From positions 36,488 to 100,487 of the forward strand of contig JSYX01000049.1 in NCBI GenBank assembly GCA_000787465.1: DNA of 64,000 bases, given 5' to 3'. Position numbers and translations under genes: made by a program. Source of the stretch: Thermomucor indicae-seudaticae (taxonomy: Eukaryota; Mucoromycota; Mucoromycetes; Mucorales; Lichtheimiaceae). Below, piece after piece: positions 44,170 through 55,054 of this stretch. The notes under the pieces were generated by a model, which was not told the origin of the DNA, made no database searches, and worked only from the letters and a program-made list of their open reading frames with translations. Numbering within the stretch: the first letter of the stretch is position 1; the number at the start of each line of letters is the position of its first letter.

Positions 44170-46532
44170 CTAATTCGTAAAATCGATTTCTTTGAATGCC
44201 TTCTTGAATGCTTCTGCGTCTTTGCGTTCTTCTTTCTCCGTCTGTTTACATGACTTCCAATCTTCTCGTTCAGGATGTCCGAGCACTTTAGCGGCAATTA
44301 ATCTAATTGTTTAGAGGGTTCACTGTGATTAAATTTCTGGGTCCCAGCGGGATCTTAAACTTTAAAAAATGGTTTTACCTGCCACACTGGATATTGAACC
44401 TCTCGTTGGGCTGAATGATATGGACCAAAGTTTTATCGTTCGGTAAGTCCAATTTGAAATAGCTCAAATCCGGGTTATCCTGTGAAGATAAAAAACAGGA
44501 TAAAACATTAGGATGATCAGTTGTAGATCCTCATATGTCAACACCATCGCAATCAAGAGACTTACTGGCACTTTGTCAGTAAATTGGAAGCCTTGTTGCT
44601 CCGCTTCCGCTTTTGCTATCTCTTCGATCTGTGCACTCTTGTCTTTTGGTATTGGTACGATTTGCAGATGGGCGTGGCTCAATCCCCGAAAAGACTCCCG
44701 CGAAACCTCAAATACGAGCATATCATGATCATAGCGCTCGTATAATCGCCGCAATGCGTTCTTGTACTTTTCAATCTCGGCTACTACTTCCACTTGAGAT
44801 TCGACAGGGATCTTTCGAAAGGTTGGATAATGCGTAATAGGCACCAGCAAGACATGGCCACCACCAGGGACAGTTCCTTTGCCAGATTGGACAACTGGCC
44901 CTTTCGCCAAGGTCGCGTACATTTCGTTACCAATGGATACAATCAAATGCTTTTCCACTTTTGGATTGGCTAAGCAGAACCAGCATGATTCCACTATAAT
45001 ATCATTCAGTCGTTTAGTGAACTGTTCTCCGTAGATGACCATTGGGCAGCACGTAAGCTTACAGTCGTCAGGGCGCAAAGATCGTCGGCGAGATGGACAC
45101 TCTGATATATAATGATCAGATCGTTGGCATATGTTACAGGCGTAGCCCAGTGGAGGAGGTCCACGTCTTCCACGTTCAGGACAGTCTCTGATATGATGGC
45201 CCGGTTCTTGGCATATGCGGCAAACGTAATCTGCCGTCAAATTACCAGCTGAAGGGCAATTACGAGCAATATGACCAGTCTGTCCACATTTCCTGCACAT
45301 CTTGTCCCCTGTTTGCACCTCTTGACTCGTTGCTACAATAAATTAGCGACATGTAAACTGAGAAATTGATTTGTTGCGCATATATGTACCTTGTCTCTTT
45401 GCAGCTTGCCCACCCCATAGGAAGTTCCCTGGCAGAGCATCCGCTTCCTCATCCAACGGTCGCTTTTGGCCAGCTGTTACTGCCTGTTCAACGAACGGGC
45501 ATTCTGTAGTGTTGGCAGGCACACTGGCCAAGCTTTCTCTATCAATCCTGGATAGCGGCTCCATATTAAAAGCATAAAACCACTAGTCACCAGGAAGAGA
45601 TATAAGACAATATTAGCATATAAGCCCTGTATACAGGCCTTTCTCTACAGCCAAACTGTACCCGTTGTCTCGTGTTATTTAAAGCATCGCCCAAGCCAAT
45701 AAATCGAGTGACATGTTCAGCCGGTCTTTCATCTGGAGGGCCAAAACCGGTAATGTTTTTGTAGGGCTCTCGCTCATAAAACTTTTGCTCAGCTGCTGCA
45801 AAATGGTAACGTGGTTTAGTAGCTGCCGTCACTCGGACAATGGCATCCGATGCAAACGCGGGTGCAATGTTGGAGGAAACTGAGCTATTCTTTTCGATGC
45901 CACTAGGCCATTCGTGCGTTAACAGAATATCCACACCAGGCGCCAGATTGACGGGCATCTTGATCGCTTGAAGAGCCTTTATATCCGCTTCCGTATAGAT
46001 CAACTTGTTTTCCTTTGACGCCTCCAGCTGCCCTCCAACAGTAGCAGCAACGCCAGAAAGAAATGCGATCTTTAGACCACTTGCCGTTGTCAGTGTGCCT
46101 CGTTTGCCGAGGTAATACAGGTTGGCGCAAACTTCACCGTCGTTGGCGTCGATCCGTGATTGAACCGCGGGCGGAAGCGGTCGATCACCAGCAATGAAGT
46201 ACGTCATTAACGGTACTAGAAGCGACAACTTTTAAATACCCAACAAGTCGCCTTCGGCCGAGTAAAAAGAGAACAGTTTGGGTGCTCACCTTCAACTTTG
46301 TTCTGCAAGAGATAGCCAAGTGACGCGTCATCTTGATCGGGACCAAACAGGTTACCCGTGCATAATTGCACATCAAAGGGGCCATGCTTTTCGTTAAGAG
46401 TCTTTACTTTGCTAAACACTTCTGCGAATTGACCATTTATGGAGCCTGTTACAAGGCTATGGCGCGTCAGTTATCTCACTGGACAACCCTGACATAGCTT
46501 TGTCCTTCGATTTACATTTTGACCGGTGCCAT
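44170..46532 (-). CDS. CWF19L1/Drn1-type protein with three zinc knuckles
   Basis: Seven exons (46532-46516, 46456-46290, 46215-45662, 45582-45390, 45332-44566, 44479-44379, 44302-44170) give 643 residues. The N-terminus is a metallophosphatase-like domain (MAPVKILVTGSINGQFAEVF, LCTGNLFG, LYYLGKRG, GVDILLTHEWP, KPRYHFAA, TRFIGLG, WFYAFNMEP). A linker then carries three CCHC knuckles, spacing CX2CX4HX4C (CRKCGQTGHIARNC and two more, with a third at CNICQRSDHYISEC). The CwfJ C-terminal 1 domain follows (CWFCLANP, HVLLVPITHYP, GLSHAHLQIVPIP with the HIT-like His residues), then the CwfJ C-terminal 2 domain (YFKLDLPN, REDWKSC). The family works with Dbr1 in lariat debranching and spliceosome turnover. 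Exon 1 codes only five and two-thirds codons. Confidence 0.88.
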
Positions 46533-47028
46533 AATGTCGCGTGCCAGAGGTGGAAAAAAAGCTGGTCGGGAAAATGTTTGCTTGCGCGTCCCCTCTCTCA
46601 GATTCAATCCAAGATTCATGCAGCAGCCCCTCAATGACACCCACCAGATCATTGGTTCCACACAGCAAGCTTGCTTATAAAGATCTGCAACCAGCATATC
46701 TGTAATTGTAACAAAGTATATATATCTGCAGCATGCCAAGACAAAGTGGAATCAATGTCTTGCCGACTACAGTTTAATCCTTAGTGTAAATTATATAGTG
46801 TACATTATTACTAACAACTTTTAAAGAGGCAATTTACGAATTATGCCCCTGTGAGAGTTTGAAGCAGCTTCAGCCTCATTAAGGGGTCCACATCGAGGAA
46901 CTGCAGCGGAGAAAAGAATTTCCGCTAACCGCAGCATCCTTTTTTCCAATTTTTCTCGAACCATTTAAACACACTTTTGTTTGTTCTCTCACGTACTCTT
47001 TTTTCGATCTTCACACACTCTCTTGATT
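46533..47028. promoter_or_regulatory. divergent promoter region, CWF19L1-type gene / RAD2
   Basis: A 496-bp gap separates the start codons of two divergent genes, an RNA-processing factor and a DNA-repair nuclease. The RAD2 side ends in a T/C-rich leader (TTTTTTCGATCTTCACACAC). No clear TATA box is seen; ATATATA words near 46720 and 46795 are candidates. Confidence 0.4.
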
Positions 47029-50000
47029 ATGGGAGTTCAAGGACTGTGGTCACTCGTCGGGCCAGCAGCGCGCCCCGTCCAATTGGAATCACTGCGCAAT
47101 CGAAAGCTGGCCGTCGATGCTAGCATTTGGTTGCATCAATTCATGAGAACAATGCGCGACAAGGAAGGCAGCGCCTTGAAGAACGGTCACCTGCTTGGCT
47201 TTTTCCGCAGAATCTGCAAATTACTATTTTACAATATTAAGCCAGTTTTTGTGTTTGATGGCGGTGCACCTTCTCTCAAGCGAACGACGATTGTAAGCCT
47301 GTAACCGACCGAGTTTGTCTTAAATCTTACTCAATAGAACCTCGATTGTAGAGAGAAAGACGACGTCGACGCGAAGGCGTGGCGAGAAACTTGAGACGCA
47401 CAGCACAGAAGATCTTGAGTGCTCAAATGAAATCGCGTGTGCTTATGGAAGAGGAGAAGAGGTAATGTCTTTTTTTTGTTCTTGGCTGTAAGAAAAGGCG
47501 TTCTTTCTAACGACTTTTTATGCAGACGAAAACAGAAAGAACAGGGAAAAGAGGAGGATAATGAAGAGGAAGACTTTGTGTATTATGAGGAGCTTCAAAA
47601 GTCGGCGGCATTGGAAGAAATTAAGCAGCGGCATAAACGGGATCAGTATGAATTACCGCCCATACCTGAGCAAGCTAACGACAAAACTGAGATCGATCCC
47701 CGACTGGCGACCCGCGAAGAATTGTTGGACTTTATCAATGAGTTTCGACCGACTGAAGAGGATATTGACTCGGAGGCGTTTTTTGCGTTGCCACCCGAAA
47801 TACAGTACGAGATTGTCCAGGATTTGATGATCAAGTCGCGTCAGACGTCTTGGGCTCGTCTGGAAGAAATGGTGCGACAGTCACGTACGGCGCTTGATTT
47901 CTCGAAACAACAGATTAAACAGTTGATGAAACGAAATGAAATGACACAACGAATGTTACAAGTGGCGGGTAGGGGCGGCGGTTCCTCCTTGAAGAATCCT
48001 GAAGTAGCAGTGCCGGCCAGAATTGCAGGTGAAAGGAGTCGCGAGTATATCTTGGTGAAGAACGAAAATGTACAGGAAGGTTTGGGTTGGAAATTACCCG
48101 GTGTCACTAGTAGTGCTGTCGATACAAAAGTACAAGGAAAGAAGGATGATGATGATGACGATGACCATTGTGTGCCCGAGTTGCCCAGCAAGAATGACGA
48201 GCAAAACTCACCGCAGCATCCGAAAGAAGAGGTTGACAAGGTTCGGGCAGCCGTCGCAGCTAACCCAAAACTGGCTGCACTTTTCCCTGACATGGATGAG
48301 GATGAAGACTATGAGGAGGATTATGGTGATGACGATGACGACGACGACGACGCCGACTATGTTGATGATGATGATGATGATGATGACGCTGTTATGGATG
48401 ACGATGACGAAGACGAAGAGGGTCGTTTATTTCTGGAGCATTTCGCTCCTGCCGATTCTGGCTATTATTATGGGGGTTACGGTGCTGCTGGTCACTCTAG
48501 TTCTAGCTATTATGCAGTGCAGGAAGCACTAGGCAAAATGTATTATGGGGCAGAAGAACAACAAACAGCGACACCTTCGTCATACTACGAAGATGGACAG
48601 GAAGAAGAATACAACGACAACAACAACAATGAGACTCGGCTAAACGCAGAAGAATTCTACAACTTGTGGCTGTCTCGGGTCCCCGATGCATTTATCTACA
48701 TGCACTCTTTTAATGACGAATACAAGCAACTTATCCGCACTGCCATTTTTGATCATGATATGCAGCAACTCGAGTCTACGCTTAGACGCGTAGACAAGGT
48801 CTATGGCAAGACGAGTGCTCGTAACACACTTGTGCTGGAATCTCTGCGATTTCATGCCGCGTTTTTGCAACAAGTGATATCGTGGAAGCAAAGGCAACAA
48901 AAGTTGTCAAATGCTGAAGAAAATTACGAGACTGAAGCAGCAGAAAGTGCATCAGTACGTTCCTCACCCACGCCATCACCAGAAGTTTCCAGACAGTATC
49001 AACAACAACGACGACAAGAAGCGGCTGCTAGCCAGGTGCAGACTGCGCCGCTTGATAAGTCCTCTGGAATACTTGTTTTAAGCGACGATGAAGACGAAAT
49101 CTTGCTGCAACCGGATCCAAACCGCACCAACGAAAAACTGAACAAGCCTGTCGACGCGGTCCAAGCAGCTGTTAGTTCTGAGTCGCCGGTGGAAAAGCCA
49201 TCGAGTCCTTCACATGATTATCCAACAGATGGAGCACCTGTCAATTATTTACAGAACGAACTACAGGAGAAGGCTGATGCTTCAAGCAAGAAGGCTGATC
49301 CAGAAGGGGTGTCGCAAGTTCAACAGAACAAGTTGAGTCGTGTACAGGACAATTTACAACAACGAGGAGCAGGTTCTCCTAGTGTTCCAGAAACGAATAC
49401 AGTTGATTCGAAAGAAGAGTTACAAGAACAACACAGCCCGTCCAAGGGTGTGCACGACGACGTACAAGAAGGAACCTCTCCTGTTACTCCAGAGATAGAT
49501 ATGGTGGATTCAAACGAGCTGTTGCAAGAGGAACCCAGCACTTCCAATGATGCACAGAATAACGTAAAAGAAGAAGCACCTTCTCCTGGTACTCCAGAAA
49601 CGAACATGGTTGATTCTACAGAGGTGTTGCAAGACCAACACAGTACTACTGCAGAAAACGAAGAGCTGGAGACACAGGAGGAACAAGCAGAACCCATGGT
49701 AATAGACCAGGGATACAATTCGGATGAAGAGCTCATTGGTGATCCGAAAGCTGAAGAAGACGAATACGCCCGATTCATCTCTGATATTGCCGAAAAGGAT
49801 ATTGATAGTGTGCGCGAAGAATTGTATCGCGACATGAAAGAGTTGAATAAGCAGCAAAGAAAAGAGATGGGTAATACGGACGATATAACGCAGCAAATGA
49901 CTGAAGACGTTCAGGAAATGCTACGACTGTTCGGCATACCGTATGTGGTCTCACCCATGGAGGCCGAAGCCCAGTGTGCTGAGCTTGCACGATTATCACT

Positions 50001-50932
50001 CGTCGAAGGTGTTGTGACGGATGATTCGGACGTGTTCTTGTTTGGTGCCAACCGGATATACAAGAACATGTTTAACCAACAAAAATATGTGGAATGCTAC
50101 GTTGCGCAGGACATTGAACGCGAAATGCGGCTGGACCGGCGCAAGTTAATTCAGTTGGCGTATTTGCTCGGGAGCGATTATACAGACGGCATACCTGGTG
50201 TGGGCCCCGTGGCGGCGATGGAAATTTTGGCCGAATTTTCAAAACCTGGTGATGAAGAAGAATCATTACTCGCACCTTTGCGACGGTTCCGGAGTTGGTA
50301 CGAAAGTGGCCGGGACGAAACAGATTTTCAGCGCAGCTTCGTAAGTTTCTTTCTTTCTTACCCCATGGAATGGCTAACTACTTGTAGTTGTTACAATGTC
50401 TTTTTGCGAAAGTTCGGAAAAGTGGGTTATTCTAATATCCAAAAACTAGAGGAAAAAACACAAGGCGCTCGAGTTCCCCGAAGATTTTCCGAACCCATTG
50501 GTGGTCGATGCGTATTATCATCCGACAGTGGATGATTCACAACAACAATTTGAGTGGGGAACGCCACAGTTGGATACACTGCGCCTGTTTTTGAGATCGT
50601 CGTTTTCTTGGTCGGAACAAAAAGCGGATGAGGTCTTAGTGCCCGTCATACGCGAGATGAATAAGCGAAAGGTAAGTCTCTCCTTCCAATAGGCGTTTGC
50701 TATGTAATTACTAACTGGAAAGCTGTGCAAGACGCTGGGCCAACAAACGAACATTAGCACGTATTTTGGCGGGTCGCCTGCTGCGAGTGCCGTTCCGCAC
50801 AAGCGCAGAATGCATTCAAGTAAGCGAGTGCAGAAAATCGTGAATAAGTGGCGGGAGGAAGCGGAGGAGGAGGAGTCGGGCAAGAAAGAGGAAAAGCCCA
50901 GACCAGGAAAGCGTAAGCGACGTACAAAATAA
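47029..50932 (+). CDS. RAD2: RAD2/XPG structure-specific DNA repair endonuclease
   Basis: Five exons (47029-47292, 47352-47461, 47526-50340, 50450-50671, 50723-50932) give 1206 residues, close to XPG (1186). The N-region starts MGVQGLWSLVGPAARPVQLE with metal ligands Asp 30 (LAVDASIW) and Asp 77 (FVFDGGAP). The I-region is near residue 935: SPMEAEAQCAEL, TDDSDVFLFG and LGSDYTDGIPGVGP, with all acidic ligands. Between them is a long acidic spacer with Asp runs and three tandem repeats. After the helix-two-turn-helix come LVVDAYYHPTVDD, VLVPVIREMNKRK and a basic tail. QTNISTYF (1145-1152) fits a PCNA-interaction box. The enzyme makes the 3' incision in nucleotide excision repair. Intron 4 has a clear CTAAT branch site; an alternative small exon inside it does not keep frame. 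Confidence 0.93.
49340..49660 (+). repeat. three tandem protein repeats in the RAD2 spacer
   Basis: Three consecutive units of about 33 residues share the pattern SP.(V/G)(T)PE(T/I)(N/D)(T/M)VDS.E.LQ(E/D)(Q/E)(H/P)S: first SPSVPETNTVDSKEELQEQ, second SPVTPEIDMVDSNELLQEE, third SPGTPETNMVDSTEVLQDQ. They are followed by short variable joints. Being in the disordered spacer they probably arose by unequal exchange. Confidence 0.85.
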
Positions 50933-51782
50933 ATGTAAATATGTAGCATTTTGTATTATAAGATTTAGCAGTTTGTATATGTTTGTTATTAAAAAGCGCA
51001 GTATTATATATGAATCAATCTTTGCTTCCATTACATCAAGAGCATTCGGGGTCTACCTTACACCAGATTACAGGTTTACCTTTTGCCTTGAGGCGGTTTG
51101 GTTTCTTTTATACGTAACATAGACAGCGATTCCACTATGTGTGATCGATATTCTCTATTTTGGAGAGGATCAAAGTCTATCGCCTATTGACATAGGATCA
51201 CAGTCTGTTCCGTTCCGATTTATGAATTCATTCTCCCTTTCTCGTTAGGATACGGTTACAGAGAGACTGCACGTCGAAACATGTTTTAGGAGGTGACTTC
51301 AAGAAGGCAGGAAACGTTCCGGGTGGCAGCGAGAGGCTCATGCCCACTGATGGGAAACTAAGGCTCCATTCCTTCTTTTTGCGTAAGTGTATGTAATCAC
51401 AATTACCCAGTCTTCAGGCTTTCTAGAACACTCCACATTTCTGAAGGAAAGCAGCTAATAGCCGTTTGGTTTTGGAGCGAAGCGACGCAGCCCTAAGCTT
51501 CCCGGAGCGGAAACCCGGAAGCAGCTACCTGAAGCGAAGCGAAGGTAAAGCGCTTGTTTCAGGAGAATAGCTAAGTTCAAAAACATGTAAATAAACCCCT
51601 TTGGATGTGCAACGTTTTTTATACATTTGAAACGAATCAAAGGCTTATATATTACAAAGTTGGTGTGACAAAGAGAGAACAACATGGCGTTGATGGATGC
51701 AGATGAGGTGGACGGGAGAGAGGCAAATGTGCAGCGAATGTGGTAGATATAAGGATAAGAGAGGTGTAAAGAGAGAGGGAAG
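50933..51782. other. intergenic between convergent genes, 850 bp
   Basis: RAD2 (+) and the BTG/Tob gene (-) converge here. At 51470-51550 there is a GC-rich patch with GGAGCG, CCGGAGCGGAAACCCGG and two GCGAAGCGA words, a weak inverted structure. No gene seen. Confidence 0.45.
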
Positions 51783-52434
51783 TCAGTTTGCCATCACGAG
51801 CTTGTCATTATTATCATCTTGCTGTTGTTGTTCCTGTTGTTGATGATCCGGTATATTATCCTGCTGCTGTTTTACTGGTGATGATTGTTGCTTTGCATTC
51901 CGCGAAGGACTATTGGGTGGAGAAATGCGAACTGCCAAAGAAGTCGTCCTTGCCAAGAGAGGACTGGTATTTGGACTATTGGGATCCACCTTGAATACGA
52001 TCCGTCCCCTCGACCGATCCTCAAATAACGTCATTATACTTCCGTGATCGCCTACTCGATATGAAACTGAAAACGGGTCTATCCACAGTACAAAGTCTCG
52101 AGGTAGGTTGGCGTGGATCAATGCTGGATTGATGTTTGCCTTTTCAGCCGCTGTAACGAAAAAAAGAAACCGGGTAAGTGACGGATATCTCTTTTGTTTT
52201 CGTGCGTTATTCGTCCTTACCGAGAGCGAGTACGGGATCCAATTGACCATTAAAGTTGGAAATGGAACGATAGCCGTTGCCCCGTGAAGGTTGCTGCGTG
52301 TCCCAATGATCAGCAAATCGGGCTTTCAGGATTTGCGTCAAATGTTGTTTAAACAATATCACTTGTTGCTGGTCCAATTTAGTTTGTAGCAGCCGACTCA
52401 AGAAATCAACCGCTTGTCCAATCTCTATGTGCAT
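51783..52434 (-). CDS. BTG/Tob family protein
   Basis: Exons 52434-52221 and 52150-51783 (70-nt intron) give 193 residues. Residues 1-118 are a BTG domain: MHIEIGQAVDFLSRLLQTKL, the box A region (FKQHLTQILKARFADHW, GNGYRSISNF, LDPVLALAAEKANI) and box B (LPRDFVLWIDPFSVSYRVGD, GSIMTLFED). The tail is basic then a Ser/Pro segment (RISPPNSPSRNAK) and a Gln/Asp run. In animals BTG/Tob proteins tether the Caf1/Pop2 deadenylase to mRNAs and slow cell division; in fungi the role is largely inferred. I chose the Met at the domain start because the upstream extension has no ATG and is low complexity. Convergent with RAD2. Confidence 0.88.
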
Positions 52435-54575
52435 TTTATGAGAAAAAAAAGAACAATGGACTGGAGACAACTGCTGCTGCCTTTCTCTTTTTTGCTGTCC
52501 GACCAACATGGAAAAAATTTCGATCGCCCAAGGACGTGTGCAAAGTGAAGCAAACAGATCAATTATATGCAGTTACTTACGGAAACTACTCTTTGACAGG
52601 AATAAACATCTTATTCCACCCTTCTAAAGATGTCTGTGCAAAGAAGATAGCATACATGCATCACATGATCACGTAATCTGTCAAGCCCTTCTTATGCCGT
52701 GCGTGCCGGTATAATGTGTATAAAGCAACTACTTTGAGTATTGGGCAAAGAATAGCAACAACTCGGGGATAATATGACGCAAGCGCCCAGCAGTTTAAAA
52801 ACCTGTCGTCTGCATGTGGTCAGAAACTGACTTGGAAATCGTTTCTTTTCCCTTTCATAACATGTTAAGTGCGCGTATATGTAAATCGGCCTCGATCATG
52901 ATACTGACTTTGATGTTGCAGTGAGGAGACCGTCGTCCTCTTTATCTTGAAGGTTCCGAGGACCGCGACTACGTATACGCTGTAAGCTGCTGCATAATCC
53001 CTCACGCTTCATCCAAGCCTTTTTGAGACAGAATTGCTTTATTATGCTAGGAACTGGACGTAGAGTGGTGATGACGTCTCGGTCGGCCACGCACGCATGT
53101 TTTTCAATCACATGGGTATATACAGGCGTCTTCTTTCACCGTGGCTTAAAATATCTGACGCCCAGTGAAATACATGGGGTAACGAATGCAGCTTGCTTGT
53201 CAGTGCCGTTGCCCGCTTTGAAATGTCCACCTCGCCCAGAGAGACTATCGTAGACCTTTGCGGCAAAGGCAGGCCGCGTCATCCTAATGCATCCGGTCAT
53301 ATTGCAAGAGCTCCTTGATGGATTTGCCCCAAAGCAAACGGAAGCGAAGGCCCGCAGGATCGCCCGAGGTGGGGCGCTGAAGAGACCAGCGATCGGTAAT
53401 ATAAGTACGGTTCACTTTGGGTATTTACTTGCTAATCTGTTCATTAGCTTTTTTCCACAGCATTATCGACAAGCGGCGCTTCGGGACATGCATAAAAGCA
53501 CTCAATGGAACAGCCAGGATGACGTGTCCGGGTAACAGATGATCCTGTGACACATAGAGCATGAATGGATCATGCTCACGTATGCTGTCTTCCCTCTGGC
53601 GAAAGCCTGAAGAAAGCACAGCACAATTGCCCTACGGACTTCCAAGGTCTCATGTCAAGCGACTAGGTAGAGTTCGCAGATGTCTTTTCTCCTTCAAAAA
53701 CATGCATTGACATAAGCTCTTAGTTGCTTTCTCCACTCTAGACAATGCACGTGCAGTGGACTGGATCGATTTTCTTTGGTTTGGTCTCTGGACCGTAGTC
53801 AATAAACAACGCGAAGAAAGATACCAGCCGACGGCGCTCAATGCATTGCGCGCCGTTGTGAAGGCATGCGTCATCTGCTCCAGATGCGAAATTTCTGAAT
53901 GAAGTGGCGACGCAAGTGCTACTATGCAAAGTATATATACAGCAGAGTCCGGCTTAAAATGCGAGTCGGATCATCGAACAGCCAGCAGTTATATAGACCA
54001 TACGCTAAGTAATAGAGAACAGGTATATATGAAGACATACATCAATTGCCCGTTGTGGGTTTGGTGAGATGGTAGCAGTGCACTAATCTTGAGCTAAACA
54101 TCCATTGTTGTTATTGAAGCGGGGAGACATGTGAAGTGGTTCCGTTTGGGACGCTGGACAGTGTTCGGACTGTTATATGAAATGTTGAGTGACTCTGAAT
54201 CAATTTGATCTACTAGTCGGTCATTTGACTTCACTGAATTGCAATGCGGAACGTATAGTACAAACAAAATGGAGATTTGAAGAACCATGGAGAGTGAAAC
54301 TTAACTCCTCCTTCTTTCTTTCATCGCTGCAAAACCGAATGTCCTTTTTGTAATGAACCTAGTAAAACATAATTGTAGGACGCGAACAAAACACAAAAGA
54401 GATAGAATCATAAAAGGGTATAACAAATAGCACTATGTACAACATCATAGGCAAAATCGATTTGGTTCTGTAATGGGCGGGTTAACTCTTAAGTCTGAAG
54501 GAAGGGACCGAGAACAAGACTCGAAAATGAATGACAGTATATGCGCGCGTGCATAGAGAAAAAGTGCATTTGTTG
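52435..54575. other. gene-poor interval of 2.1 kb with repeat copy B
   Basis: Upstream of the BTG/Tob gene; contains repeat copy B (52774-53600). Beyond it, to 54575, only short ORFs and the 3' region of the Ecl1-family gene. Confidence 0.5.
52774..53600 (+). repeat. dispersed degenerate repeat, copy B
   Basis: About 827 bp, collinear with 1852-2559 on the same strand. It shares TCCTCTTTATCTTGAAGG at 52936-52953, CGTTGCCCGCTTTG near 53206, CAAGAGCTCCTTGATGG near 53306, CATTATCGACAA near 53460 and GGATCATGCT near 53568. Copy B is longer mainly in the middle, where the two differ by insertions. Frame near 53300 encodes QELLDGFAPKQTE and further charged residues, against QELLDGFASRATR in copy A. 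The two copies are strongly diverged, so the element is probably old and inactive. Confidence 0.7.
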
Positions 54576-55054
54576 TCATGGCATAAACTGTGTCACAATT
54601 GTTGCTGTTGCTGTTTTTGTAGCGGGCTTTTCCGAAGAGAGGTCGAACTTTGGCGGCGTCATTGATCGAAACGAAGACGCGTACGATACGTTGCTGCTAT
54701 TTGAAGCCGTCAGGGCTGGTGAACAAGAAGATGATGATGTAGTGGATGCCGATGCTGTGCCATTTCTGATAGCAGATGATAATGAAGATGATGATATGCT
54801 GCTGGTTATTGAATTGCTTTGTTTTGGATAAGGTCGAGGGAAATCGACGAACTCTTGGTATGTGTAACCTAGCAATGGATGATTACGTAGCGCGTCGGCG
54901 CGTAAGCATTGTTCGCTGCAATACAGCGAGTCCTTCAGGGAGAATATGGATCATTGTTAGTTTGGGCCTTCTTCATTTAACGTTCAAACTGGAGTCTTAC
55001 AGAGAACGCGCTGATGGCATTATCACAATAGGTACACCAGTTGAGATCACTCAT
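54576..55054 (-). CDS. Ecl1-family zinc-binding protein
   Basis: Exons 55054-55001 and 54932-54576 (68-nt intron) give 136 residues. The N-terminus carries the Ecl1 signature of paired cysteines, MSDLNWCTYCDNAIS followed by SLYCSEQCLRAD; the intron lies between the two pairs and restores the frame (AFS|DSLYCS). The rest is Pro/Ser/Thr-rich and disordered, as in the family. Ecl1-like proteins extend chronological lifespan in fission yeast and respond to sulphur and zinc limitation. The 3' half has a long serine run (SSSSCSPAL). Confidence 0.85.

Noticed and set aside
43911..44297. Minus-strand frame of 128 codons at the end of the CWF19L1-type gene
   Set aside because: Overlaps the last exon in a different phase; the CwfJ C-terminal domain is the real reading.
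51455..51685. Minus-strand frame of 76 codons with GC-rich repeats
   Set aside because: No start context or domain; the GAAGCG words are local repeats, not codons under selection.
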